Source: Bacillota bacterium (GTDB lineage Bacteria > Bacillota > Clostridia > Lachnospirales > Cellulosilyticaceae). From it: a stretch of 5,320 nucleotides of DNA. The notes beneath the pieces were generated by a model. The model did not search any database. It worked only from the letters and a program-made list of their open reading frames with translations, and was not told the DNA's origin. Each line of letters begins with the position of its first letter. Within the stretch, counting starts at the first letter, position 1. Positions 1 through 5,320 of this stretch are shown here, piece by piece. The stretch lies in contig JAEXBC010000376.1 of the NCBI GenBank assembly GCA_023457875.1, forward strand, positions 1 to 5,320. Direction: 5' to 3'. A program made the position numbers and the translations under genes.

Positions 1-939
1 CATCATCCTAATGCAGCAGCAGTACTCGTACTTGGATTAGGTTGTGAAAATAATACGGTTAGTAGTCTTAAGCAATTAATCGGTAGCGATGAGGAAAACA
101 GAGTGAAATTTGTTGTGGCACAAGAATGTGAAGAGGAAGTGGAGGCTGCTTTAGAGGTTTTATCTGAAATGGTTGAGTTTGCGGCTAGGTATAAAAGAGA
201 AGAAGTGCCAGCTTCACAACTTGTGCTAGGATTAAAGTGTGGTGGCTCAGATGGACTTTCTGGTATTACGGCCAATCCTTTAGTCGGTGCTATCTCAGAT
301 CGATTAATTAGTGAGGGTGGCACAACTATTTTGACTGAAGTGCCTGAAATGTTTGGGGCTGAAACCATTTTGATGAAGCGCTGTCAAAACAAGGAGGTCT
401 TTGATAAAACCGTTTCACTGATTAATGACTTTAAAAATTATTTTATAAAGCATGAGCAAGTGGTTTATGAAAATCCATCACCAGGAAATAAGGCAGGGGG
501 GATTAGTACACTTGAAGACAAGTCCTTGGGGTGTATTCAAAAAGGTGGTAGTGCCACGGTAAAGGATGTCCTAACCTATGGCGAAAGGGTATCTACTAAA
601 GGCCTTAATTTGCTTCAAGCGCCAGGTAATGACTTAGTAGCTTCCACAGCTCTGGCGATTTCAGGTGCACATATGGTGCTTTTCACAACAGGTCGTGGAA
701 CACCCTTTGGCTCACCAGTGCCAACAGTTAAGATTTCTAGTAACAGTGAATTATTTCAAAAAAAGAAGCACTGGATTGACTTCAATGCAGGGGAGCTTTT
801 GATGGGTAAAACCATGGAGGAGCTTTCTTCTGAATTCTATAGTTATCTATTAGATTTAGCATCAGGGAAAATACAATCCAAAACAGAAGGAAATGGTATT
901 CGGGATATGGCTATTTTTAAGGATGGTGTTACCTTATAA
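1..939 (+). CDS. uxaA: Altronate dehydratase (UxaA family), 5'-truncated by the window edge
   Basis: The reading frame is open from base 1 to the TAA at 937-939 and gives 312 codons. An internal ATG at 103 is not the true start, because the family signature GLGCENN lies upstream of it at local residues 12-18. Full-length UxaA proteins are about 490-500 residues, so roughly the N-terminal third is missing. Other conserved blocks are KCGGSDGLSGITANP (79-93), TEVPEMFGAE (112-121), GNKAGGISTLEDKSLGC (162-178) and TTGRGTPFG (229-237), all typical of the galactarate/altronate dehydratase C-terminal domain. The family removes water from D-altronate to give 2-keto-3-deoxy-gluconate in cytoplasmic hexuronate catabolism and uses a divalent metal such as iron or manganese. 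The related galactarate dehydratase is the main alternative; the GLGCENN motif favours UxaA. No functional link to the downstream Ter genes is apparent. Confidence 0.93.
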   Translation, partial: HHPNAAAVLVLGLGCENNTVSSLKQLIGSDEENRVKFVVAQECEEEVEAALEVLSEMVEFAARYKREEVPASQLVLGLKCGGSDGLSGITANPLVGAISDRLISEGGTTILTEVPEMFGAETILMKRCQNKEVFDKTVSLINDFKNYFIKHEQVVYENPSPGNKAGGISTLEDKSLGCIQKGGSATVKDVLTYGERVSTKGLNLLQAPGNDLVASTALAISGAHMVLFTTGRGTPFGSPVPTVKISSNSELFQKKKHWIDFNAGELLMGKTMEELSSEFYSYLLDLASGKIQSKTEGNGIRDMAIFKDGVTL

Positions 940-955
940 GCTTGACACTCTATTC

Positions 956-992
956 AAAACACTATTTTTATTTATAAAAGTAGTGTTTTTTT
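956..992 (+). terminator. Intrinsic terminator after uxaA
   Basis: A 14-bp stem (956-969 paired with 976-989, one internal T·G wobble) encloses the 6-nt loop ATTTAT. The core is AACACTA against TAGTGTT, and a run of seven T ends the structure at 986-992. It begins 16 nt after the uxaA stop codon. The A-tract on the 5' side means it could also work weakly in the reverse direction. It separates the sugar-acid gene from the Ter genes. Confidence 0.9.
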
Positions 993-1031
993 AATATGTT
1001 ATAAATTGTTTCTGTTGTGTATAGAATAATA

Positions 1032-1040
1032 TGGTATAAT
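1032..1040 (+). promoter_or_regulatory. Probable extended -10 promoter for the terD cluster
   Basis: TATAAT at 1035-1040 is a perfect -10 hexamer, preceded by TG one base upstream (TGGTATAAT), an extended -10. No good TTGACA-like -35 sits at 16-18 nt; the 17-nt position (1012-1017) reads CTGTTG. Transcription would begin near 1047 and leave a leader of about 50 nt before the ATG at 1098. I see no TGAAAC...CGTA pair of the ECF sigma type that drives the related yceCDEF genes of Bacillus subtilis, so housekeeping-sigma transcription is the simplest reading. Confidence 0.65.
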
Positions 1041-1097
1041 ATAGTGAGAAAGTCATAAGATTGCTTGAAATAGGAAAATAGGGTAGGAGGAAAACAA

Positions 1098-1700
1098 ATG
1101 GCAATTAATCTGGTAAAAGGACAGAAAATCGACTTAACGAAAGGTAATGCAGGGCTTAATCAAATCATGGTTGGCTTAGGATGGGACCCGGTTAATTCAG
1201 GGAAAGGCCTTTTAGGAAGCTTATTTGGAGGCGGAAATAAAGATATTGATTGTGATGCTTCTGCTATTTTATTAGGTGCAGGAGATAAGTTGTTAAATAA
1301 CAAAGATGTTGTCTATTTTGGAAATCTTACACATCCCTCTAAAAGTGTAAGACATATGGGAGACAACTTGACTGGTGATGGTGATGGCGATGATGAGCAA
1401 ATCTTTGTTGAGTTAAAATCCGTTCCTGCTAGTGTCGAAAAAATTGTGTTTGTTGTTAATATTTACGATTGCATTAGTAGACGTCAGGATTTTGGTATGA
1501 TTCAGAATGCATTCATTCGTATTGTGGATCATTCAACAGGTAGTGAACTTATCCGTTTTAATTTAACGGATAATTATAAAGGGTACACCTCACTTATTGT
1601 AGGTGAAGTGTATAGACACGACAATGAGTGGAAATTTGCTGCAGTTGGAAATGGTTCAACAGATTCTTCACTTAAAAATATAGTAGGTCGTTATGTTTAG
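1098..1700 (+). CDS. TerD-family stress protein, YceC-like, with Gly-rich loop insertion (first of three)
   Basis: This 200-residue protein spans the whole TerD domain: start block [22 protein letters not shown] at 26-30, the Asp motif DIDCDAS at 49-55, GDGDGDDEQ at 93-101, and YRHDNEWKF near 172-180. The two Asp-rich motifs are those that bind Ca2+ in characterised TerD proteins. It differs from the two downstream copies in three ways. An insertion after GLGWD (about 31-48, with GLLGSLFGGG) replaces the short NKY-GG loop. The segment NIYDCISRRQDFGMIQNAF replaces the TIHEA...NFGQVSNAF form. The C-terminus is SLKNIVGRYV, not [10 protein letters not shown]. This pattern resembles the YceC branch of Bacillota TerD proteins. 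AGGAGG at 1085-1090, 7 nt before the ATG, fixes the start. It is cytoplasmic by sequence, with no signal peptide or membrane segment. A role in metal or envelope stress is known for the family; this protein's exact function is not known. Confidence 0.93.
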   Translation: MAINLVKGQKIDLTKGNAGLNQIMVGLGWDPVNSGKGLLGSLFGGGNKDIDCDASAILLGAGDKLLNNKDVVYFGNLTHPSKSVRHMGDNLTGDGDGDDEQIFVELKSVPASVEKIVFVVNIYDCISRRQDFGMIQNAFIRIVDHSTGSELIRFNLTDNYKGYTSLIVGEVYRHDNEWKFAAVGNGSTDSSLKNIVGRYV

Positions 1701-1734
1701 ATCCAAAGGATACTAGGTATCTTATAGATGATAT

Positions 1735-1743
1735 AGAAAGGAG
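1735..1743 (+). promoter_or_regulatory. Ribosome binding site of the second terD gene
   Basis: AGAAAGGAG ends 10 nt before the ATG at 1754, slightly longer than the 7-nt spacers of the neighbouring terD genes. A GTG six bases upstream (1748) is followed at once by an in-frame TAA, and an ATG at 1746 is out of frame, so 1754 is the only sensible start. Confidence 0.75.
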
Positions 1744-1753
1744 TAATGTGTAA

Positions 1754-2332
1754 ATGGCAATTAACTTAGTAAAAGGACAAAAAATTGATTTGACAAAGGG
1801 TAATCCAGCACTAAAAAAGGTGATTATTGGTTTAGGTTGGGACACCAACAAGTATTCAGGGGGATATGATTTTGATTTAGATGCATCTGTATTTTTAGTA
1901 GGTGCAAATGGAAAGACTAATCATGATGAAGACTTTATTTTTTACAACAACTTAAAAAGTAGAAATGAAGCAGTAATCCATACGGGGGACAATCGTACAG
2001 GCGATGGTGATGGTGATGACGAGCAAATTATTTTAGAATTTGCTAAGATGCCTAGCGATGTAGATAAAATGGCAGTTACTGTAACCATTCATGAGGCAGT
2101 TGAAAGAGGACAAAATTTTGGACAAGTATCTAATGCCTTTGTCCATGTTATTAATGAAGAAACGAATGAAGAAGTACTTCGCTATGATTTAGGAGAAGAT
2201 TTCTCTATTGAAACGGCTATCGTAGTATGTGAAATTTATAGAAATGGTTCTGAATGGAAGTTCAGCGCTGTAGGTAGCGGTTTCCAAGGCGGTTTAGCTG
2301 CACTTTGTAAAAATTACGGTCTTGATGTATAA
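1754..2332 (+). CDS. TerD-family calcium-binding stress protein (second of three)
   Basis: This 192-residue protein has the standard length and architecture of TerD. It carries [17 protein letters not shown] at the start, [12 protein letters not shown] near 26-37, DFDLDAS at 39-45, [14 protein letters not shown] ending at 91, NFGQVSNAF at 121-129, [10 protein letters not shown] at 146-155 and the C-terminal [16 protein letters not shown]. All Asp residues of both predicted Ca2+ motifs are present. It follows the first terD gene by 53 nt and precedes the third by 30 nt, with no terminator between, so the three probably share a transcript. Closest relatives by eye are the YceD/YceE-type proteins of Bacillus; I cannot assign one of those names reliably. 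Family members are linked to tellurite, metal, phage and envelope stress, and the molecular mechanism is unsettled. Confidence 0.95.
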   Translation: MAINLVKGQKIDLTKGNPALKKVIIGLGWDTNKYSGGYDFDLDASVFLVGANGKTNHDEDFIFYNNLKSRNEAVIHTGDNRTGDGDGDDEQIILEFAKMPSDVDKMAVTVTIHEAVERGQNFGQVSNAFVHVINEETNEEVLRYDLGEDFSIETAIVVCEIYRNGSEWKFSAVGSGFQGGLAALCKNYGLDV

Positions 2333-2362
2333 AGATATGCAAATAGCTAAGGAGGAATAAAA

Positions 2363-2944
2363 ATGGGTATTACGCTAGCAAAGGGACAAAAAGTAGATTT
2401 AACGAAAACAAATCCAGGCCTTAAAAATGTCATTGTTGGACTTGGTTGGGATATCAATAAATATGACGGAGGTCATGCCTTTGATTTAGATACCGCAGCT
2501 TTTTTAACGGACAATAGCGGTAAGGTGACATCTGATTCTGATTTTGTATTTTATAATAACTTGCGCCATCCATCAGGTGCAGTTACCCACTTAGGTGATA
2601 ACACAACAGGAGCTGGTGATGGTGATGATGAGCAAATTAAGGTGCAACTAGAAACAGTACCAGCTAATATCGAAAAAATTGCTTTCACTGCAACAATTCA
2701 TGAAGCTACTGCAAGAAATCAAAATTTCGGACAAGTATCTAATGCTTATATCCGTGTAGTGGATGAGACTACAGGCGCAGAACTTATCCGCTATGACTTA
2801 GGGGAAGATTTTTCTATTGAAACAGCCATTGTTATTGGAGAATTGTACCGCCATAACGGTGAGTGGAAGTTTAATGCTATAGGTAGTGGTTATCAAGGTG
2901 GGTTAGCTGCTCTTTGTAATAACTTTGGGATTAATATTGGCTAA
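2363..2944 (+). CDS. TerD-family calcium-binding stress protein (third of three)
   Basis: This 193-residue TerD protein is a close paralogue of the gene just upstream. It has [38 protein letters not shown] (39-47), [14 protein letters not shown] ending at 91, [25 protein letters not shown] (146-155) and [16 protein letters not shown]. Two small departures from the second copy are seen in the metal motifs: DLDTA in place of DLDAS, and GAGDGDDE in place of GDGDGDDE (Ala84 for Asp). The remaining Asp residues are intact, and I recall both substitutions as tolerated in the family. AAGGAGG at 2349-2355 lies 7 nt before the ATG. It is the last gene of the terD transcript; a spacer and terminator follow. 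No signal peptide or membrane segment is visible. Confidence 0.95.
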   Translation: MGITLAKGQKVDLTKTNPGLKNVIVGLGWDINKYDGGHAFDLDTAAFLTDNSGKVTSDSDFVFYNNLRHPSGAVTHLGDNTTGAGDGDDEQIKVQLETVPANIEKIAFTATIHEATARNQNFGQVSNAYIRVVDETTGAELIRYDLGEDFSIETAIVIGELYRHNGEWKFNAIGSGYQGGLAALCNNFGINIG

Positions 2945-3050
2945 GAAGGCATAATGTACTCAATACATTTAATAAAAAATAAGCAAAGAAAAATAAATGC
3001 AATAAATTAAGTACGGTAAAGTACTTTAAATGAAGTAATAAAATCCTAAT
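2945..3050. other. AT-rich non-coding 3' spacer with two small hairpins
   Basis: No reading frame is credible here. Two short inverted repeats are visible: AATGTA (2953-2958) / TACATT (2964-2969) with a 5-nt loop, and AAGTAC (3009-3014) / GTACTT (3021-3026) with the 6-nt loop GGTAAA. Neither has a T-run after it, so they are not terminators by themselves. They would lie in the 3' untranslated region of the terD transcript and could affect its stability, or could be chance in AT-rich DNA. Confidence 0.4.
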
Positions 3051-3090
3051 AAAAAACAGATCTAAGCCTAAACCTTTGATCTGTTTTTTT
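3051..3090. terminator. Intrinsic terminator after the terD cluster, possibly bidirectional
   Basis: AAAAAACAGATC (3051-3062) pairs perfectly with GATCTGTTTTTT (3078-3089). Beyond a T·T mismatch, AAG/CTT extends the stem to a 7-nt loop (CCTAAAC). Seven T end the structure at 3084-3090, and the matching A-run on the left would serve as the U-tract for transcripts from the other strand. It separates the terD transcript from the enzyme operon. Confidence 0.9.
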
Positions 3091-3130
3091 ATAGTAGTGG
3101 GATATTTATAAAATACTTACAGACAGCTAG

Positions 3131-3141
3131 TATAATATAAT
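3131..3141 (+). promoter_or_regulatory. Probable -10 element for the aldolase-PRTase operon
   Basis: TATAATATAAT holds two overlapping perfect TATAAT hexamers (3131-3136 and 3136-3141). I find no convincing -35 at the correct distance: the 17-nt position for the first hexamer is simply A/T-rich. With the first hexamer transcription would start near 3143, giving a leader of about 26 nt to the TTG at 3169 but only about 5 nt to the upstream TTG at 3148. This supports both an independent promoter and the later start codon. Confidence 0.55.
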
Positions 3142-3154
3142 TACTTTTTGGGGA

Positions 3155-3165
3155 AAAGAGGAAAG
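3155..3165 (+). promoter_or_regulatory. Ribosome binding site that decides a TTG start
   Basis: AAAGAGGAAAG holds an AGAGG core (3157-3161) placed 7 nt before the TTG at 3169. The earlier in-frame TTG at 3148 has only AT-rich sequence upstream and no purine-rich site. The purine stretch would be inside the gene if 3148 were used. Confidence 0.7.
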
Positions 3166-3168
3166 AAC

Positions 3169-4329
3169 TTGAGACATTTTCAGCATTTAAGTAAGGAAGA
3201 ATATGAACGATTATTTTTTTTAATGCCAACGGATTTCACAAAAGATACAAAAAAGGAAATCCTGAGTTATGCACTTGGGGCAACCCTTTATATTCCAGCC
3301 GTGCATGATAAGCTGTATGAGTATTTAGTCACGAGGAAATACAACTCTTTAACCACACTTGTTATCTGCTTAGAGGATGGCATTAGAGATGATCAGGTAG
3401 GACAGGCGGAGCTCAACTTGGTACATACACTGCAGAGATTAAGAGAGGCGATTTGTGCCAAGGTCATACGAGAGGAGGAATTACCACTTCTTTTTGTTAG
3501 AGTAAGAAGTAGCCAGCAGCTTGAGCAATTATTAGAGATAGAAGTTATAAGAGCATTTGTTACAGGGTTTACGCTACCTAAATTTAGTAGCCATGAAGGG
3601 CAAATACAACTGCAGCTCATTCGCCGTGCCAACGAGAAAAATCACCTTAAGCTTTATGCAATGCCTATTCTAGAGACAAAGCAGATTATTGACCTAACAA
3701 CAGGCTATGAAGAACTACAAAGCATTAAAGAAATACTTGTGAGCTACAAAGAAATTATTTTAAATATACGCATAGGGGCGACGGATTTTACGGGGCTTTT
3801 TGGTATACGACGCACCATTGATTCCACCATTTATGATATAACCGTTATAAGAGAGTGTATTGGTAGAATTATCAACTTCTTTGGGCAAGCCGGGGAGGGA
3901 TGGGTGATTTCAGGACCAGTATGGGAGTTTTTTAGTAACCATAGCCGTCTTTTAAAACCAGAGCTTAGGCAAACCCCTTTTAGAAAATATGGGGAGGCAG
4001 GGAAAGAAGCAAGAGCAAAGCTTCTAGATAAAGCAGAAGATGGTCTGATTAAAGAAGTGATACTAGACAAGGTAAATGGGTTAATAGGAAAAACCATTAT
4101 CCATCCTACTCATATTCGTTTGGTCAATGCACTGCAGGTGGTGACAAAGGAAGAGTATGAAGATGCACTGCAGATTATTAGTGATGAAGGTGGTGGTGTG
4201 GTGAAGAGTAAGGAAGGTAATAAAATGAATGAGATGAAACCACATACCAATTGGGCTAGAAAGGTACTAACAAAAGCAAATATATACGGAGTGATTAACG
4301 AAAATGAAGACTACACAGCCTTATTCTAG
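3169..4329 (+). CDS. HpcH/HpaI aldolase / citrate lyase beta-like protein of the Ter-associated module
   Basis: From the TTG at 3169 this encodes 386 residues beginning MRHFQHLSKEE, matching the MRHF start I recall for this family. A TTG 21 nt upstream (3148) is also in frame but lacks a ribosome binding site. CitE/HpcH TIM-barrel hallmarks appear in order: GATLYIPA (37-44), CLEDG (67-71, an acidic metal site), FVRVR (109-113), TLPKF (135-139), PILET (166-170), RIGATDF (201-207) and KTIIHPTHI (308-316). The family is a Mg2+-dependent group that makes or breaks C-C bonds, often with acyl-CoA or 2-keto acids. The protein is longer than ordinary CitE (about 290-300 residues) because of an N-terminal extension of about 35 residues, extra sequence around 255-300, and a C-terminal tail with KMNEMKPHTNWA. 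Its partner is the overlapping downstream PRTase gene. A role in making a Ter-linked metabolite is a comparative-genomic prediction; the actual substrate is unknown. Confidence 0.88.
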   Translation: MRHFQHLSKEEYERLFFLMPTDFTKDTKKEILSYALGATLYIPAVHDKLYEYLVTRKYNSLTTLVICLEDGIRDDQVGQAELNLVHTLQRLREAICAKVIREEELPLLFVRVRSSQQLEQLLEIEVIRAFVTGFTLPKFSSHEGQIQLQLIRRANEKNHLKLYAMPILETKQIIDLTTGYEELQSIKEILVSYKEIILNIRIGATDFTGLFGIRRTIDSTIYDITVIRECIGRIINFFGQAGEGWVISGPVWEFFSNHSRLLKPELRQTPFRKYGEAGKEARAKLLDKAEDGLIKEVILDKVNGLIGKTIIHPTHIRLVNALQVVTKEEYEDALQIISDEGGGVVKSKEGNKMNEMKPHTNWARKVLTKANIYGVINENEDYTALF

Positions 4330-5320
4330 AGAAGTACACTTTAACGCATTAGATTGTTTAGAAGTGGTGATTCGTCCAACAAGCCAAGAGGAGATGGATT
4401 TACATCAACTGTTTTCACTAGCAGTTAGAAAAAATAAAAAGCGTCTATTTTTATTTGTCAGTAAGATACTGGGCAAACATTTAGCAGTTTCACCCTATAT
4501 ACCACGTTTAGGAGGCCTTTTGCTTGCAGAGTGCTTCTATCAAAATAAGTATCACAAGGCACTTCAAATGGACAAGCTTTTAGCTGGATTAAATAATCAG
4601 AGACAACTATCTTTTGTGTTTGATGAGTTTACTACTTTGAAATATCCTTTAGAGGAACCTACTTTATTTATAGGCTTTGCTGAAACGGCAACGGGGCTTG
4701 GACATAGTATGTTTAGTGCTTTTGATGAAAATGCCACTTATATTCACACCACTAGAGAACCTATTATAAGTGAGCAGCCGACCTTTTCTTTTATTGAGGA
4801 ACATTCCCATGCGATGGGACATAGGTGTTATGCTAAATCAGCAGACTTTTTTAATGCATTTCGCCATATTGTACTGGTTGATGATGAAGTGACCACAGGA
4901 AACACAGCACTTAATTTAATTGAGGCCCTATACGAAAAGAGTGGTGCTAAACATTATACAGTAGCCGCCTTGTTAGATTGGCGTTCTGACTCACAAAAGC
5001 AAAAGGTGAGTGAATTAGAAAGAAAGCTAGGTATTTGCATTGAATTTGTTTCCTTAGTGGAAGGGCACTTTAACTACAAGCTGCTAAAAGAAATCGAAGG
5101 AGAGGCCTTTGAAACGAAAGAGCTATTAGATGAAAAGATGGTGAGTGAGGATGAAGCTTTACAGAATAAAGCTTTATGCACTATAGAACAAGAACATAAC
5201 ATCATGGTAGATACGATTCATGTGAGTTGTGGCACATACAGCAAGAAGATTATCAAGGGTAGTGATGAGGTGGAGAAGGAAAGTTTTTACCTAAATCAAA
5301 CAGGGCGCTTTGGACTTGAA
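4304..5320 (+). CDS. Phosphoribosyltransferase (PRTase_2 type, start of TRSP domain), truncated at right edge
   Basis: The frame stays open from the ATG at 4304 to the last base, giving 339 codons without a stop; the 3' end lies outside the window. An in-frame TGA at 4292-4294 makes 4304 the first possible start, and GGAG at 4288-4291 lies 12 nt upstream. It overlaps the aldolase gene by 26 nt, implying coupled translation. Motifs: FIGFAETATGLGH (122-134), TTRE (149-152), EEHSHA (165-170) and, decisive, LVDDEVTTGNT (191-201), the PRPP-binding loop of type I phosphoribosyltransferases. The Asp pair 193-194 and TTG 197-199 are intact, so it should be catalytically competent. The last residues, TGRFGLE (333-339), look like the start of the TRSP domain that follows PRTase_2 in Ter-associated proteins; that domain call rests on only a few residues. 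It probably moves phosphoribose from PRPP to an unknown acceptor. It is not a standard pyrimidine or purine salvage enzyme, judging by length and neighbours. Confidence 0.87.
   Translation, partial: MKTTQPYSREVHFNALDCLEVVIRPTSQEEMDLHQLFSLAVRKNKKRLFLFVSKILGKHLAVSPYIPRLGGLLLAECFYQNKYHKALQMDKLLAGLNNQRQLSFVFDEFTTLKYPLEEPTLFIGFAETATGLGHSMFSAFDENATYIHTTREPIISEQPTFSFIEEHSHAMGHRCYAKSADFFNAFRHIVLVDDEVTTGNTALNLIEALYEKSGAKHYTVAALLDWRSDSQKQKVSELERKLGICIEFVSLVEGHFNYKLLKEIEGEAFETKELLDEKMVSEDEALQNKALCTIEQEHNIMVDTIHVSCGTYSKKIIKGSDEVEKESFYLNQTGRFGLE

Noticed and set aside
3..368. 121-codon open frame on the minus strand within uxaA
   Set aside because: It is antisense to the well-conserved UxaA coding sequence, its product has no recognisable motif, and no ribosome site precedes it.
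1041..1090. ECF sigma (sigma-W-like) promoter, because related yce genes in Bacillus use one
   Set aside because: The only TGAAA (1066-1070) would place its -10 inside the ribosome binding site, and there is no CGTA at the proper spacing.
993..1097. Possible manganese (yybP-ykoY) or other riboswitch ahead of the terD genes
   Set aside because: With the promoter at 1032-1040 the leader is only about 50 nt, too short for a yybP-ykoY aptamer plus expression platform, and no paired helices with its conserved loops are visible.
1707..1723. Short hairpin between the first two terD genes (AGGATAC / GTATCTT, 3-nt loop)
   Set aside because: The stem is only about 7 bp with one wobble, the loop is very tight and no T-run follows, so it should not terminate transcription.
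3393..4097. Two minus-strand open frames (3393-3632 and 3831-4097) inside the aldolase-like gene
   Set aside because: Both are shadows of the conserved forward gene; their products are low-complexity Ser/Leu/Ile-rich sequences with no family resemblance.
1..5320. CRISPR arrays, insertion sequences, tRNA or rRNA genes, phage attachment sites
   Set aside because: No regularly spaced repeats, transposase motifs, terminal inverted repeats, or tRNA-like cloverleaf sequences were seen on either strand; the only repeated sequence is the coding similarity among terD genes.

Overview
The window looks like a chromosomal segment from a low-GC Gram-positive bacterium (Bacillota, probably a clostridial lineage rather than Bacillus). 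The grounds are AT-rich DNA, strong AGGAGG-type ribosome binding sites, A/T-ending codons, hairpin-plus-U-tract terminators, and protein families arranged as in Firmicutes tellurite-resistance-like (Ter) loci. All six genes read on the + strand. The genus cannot be fixed from the sequence alone.

Layout. (1) Positions 1-939 hold the C-terminal two thirds of an altronate dehydratase (UxaA family), a sugar-acid catabolism gene unrelated to what follows; a strong intrinsic terminator at 956-992 closes it. (2) A near-consensus extended -10 promoter (about 1032-1040) opens a run of three tandem TerD-family genes (1098-1700, 1754-2332, 2363-2944). The first has a Gly-rich loop insertion and a diverged C-terminus (YceC-like); the second and third are close paralogues of the ordinary TerD/YceD/YceE type. 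An AT-rich spacer with two small hairpins and a symmetric, possibly bidirectional terminator (3051-3090) follows. (3) A second promoter (-10 at about 3131) drives an enzyme operon. Its first gene is a 386-residue HpcH/HpaI aldolase / citrate-lyase-beta-like TIM-barrel protein, best started at a TTG at 3169. Its second gene overlaps the first by 26 nt and encodes a PRTase_2-type phosphoribosyltransferase that runs off the right edge just as its C-terminal TRSP domain seems to begin.

How it fits together. TerD proteins bind calcium through Asp-rich motifs, which are intact or nearly intact in all three copies. The aldolase/CitE-like protein and the PRTase belong to the Ter-associated biosynthetic module that comparative genomics has predicted to make a nucleoside-like or ribosylated metabolite during metal or envelope stress. 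To my knowledge the product and substrates have not been established biochemically. This is the most interesting content of the window. The rest of the module (such as HAD phosphatase, ATP-grasp, cysteine protease, TerC or TelA-type genes) would be expected beyond position 5320, but that is inference.
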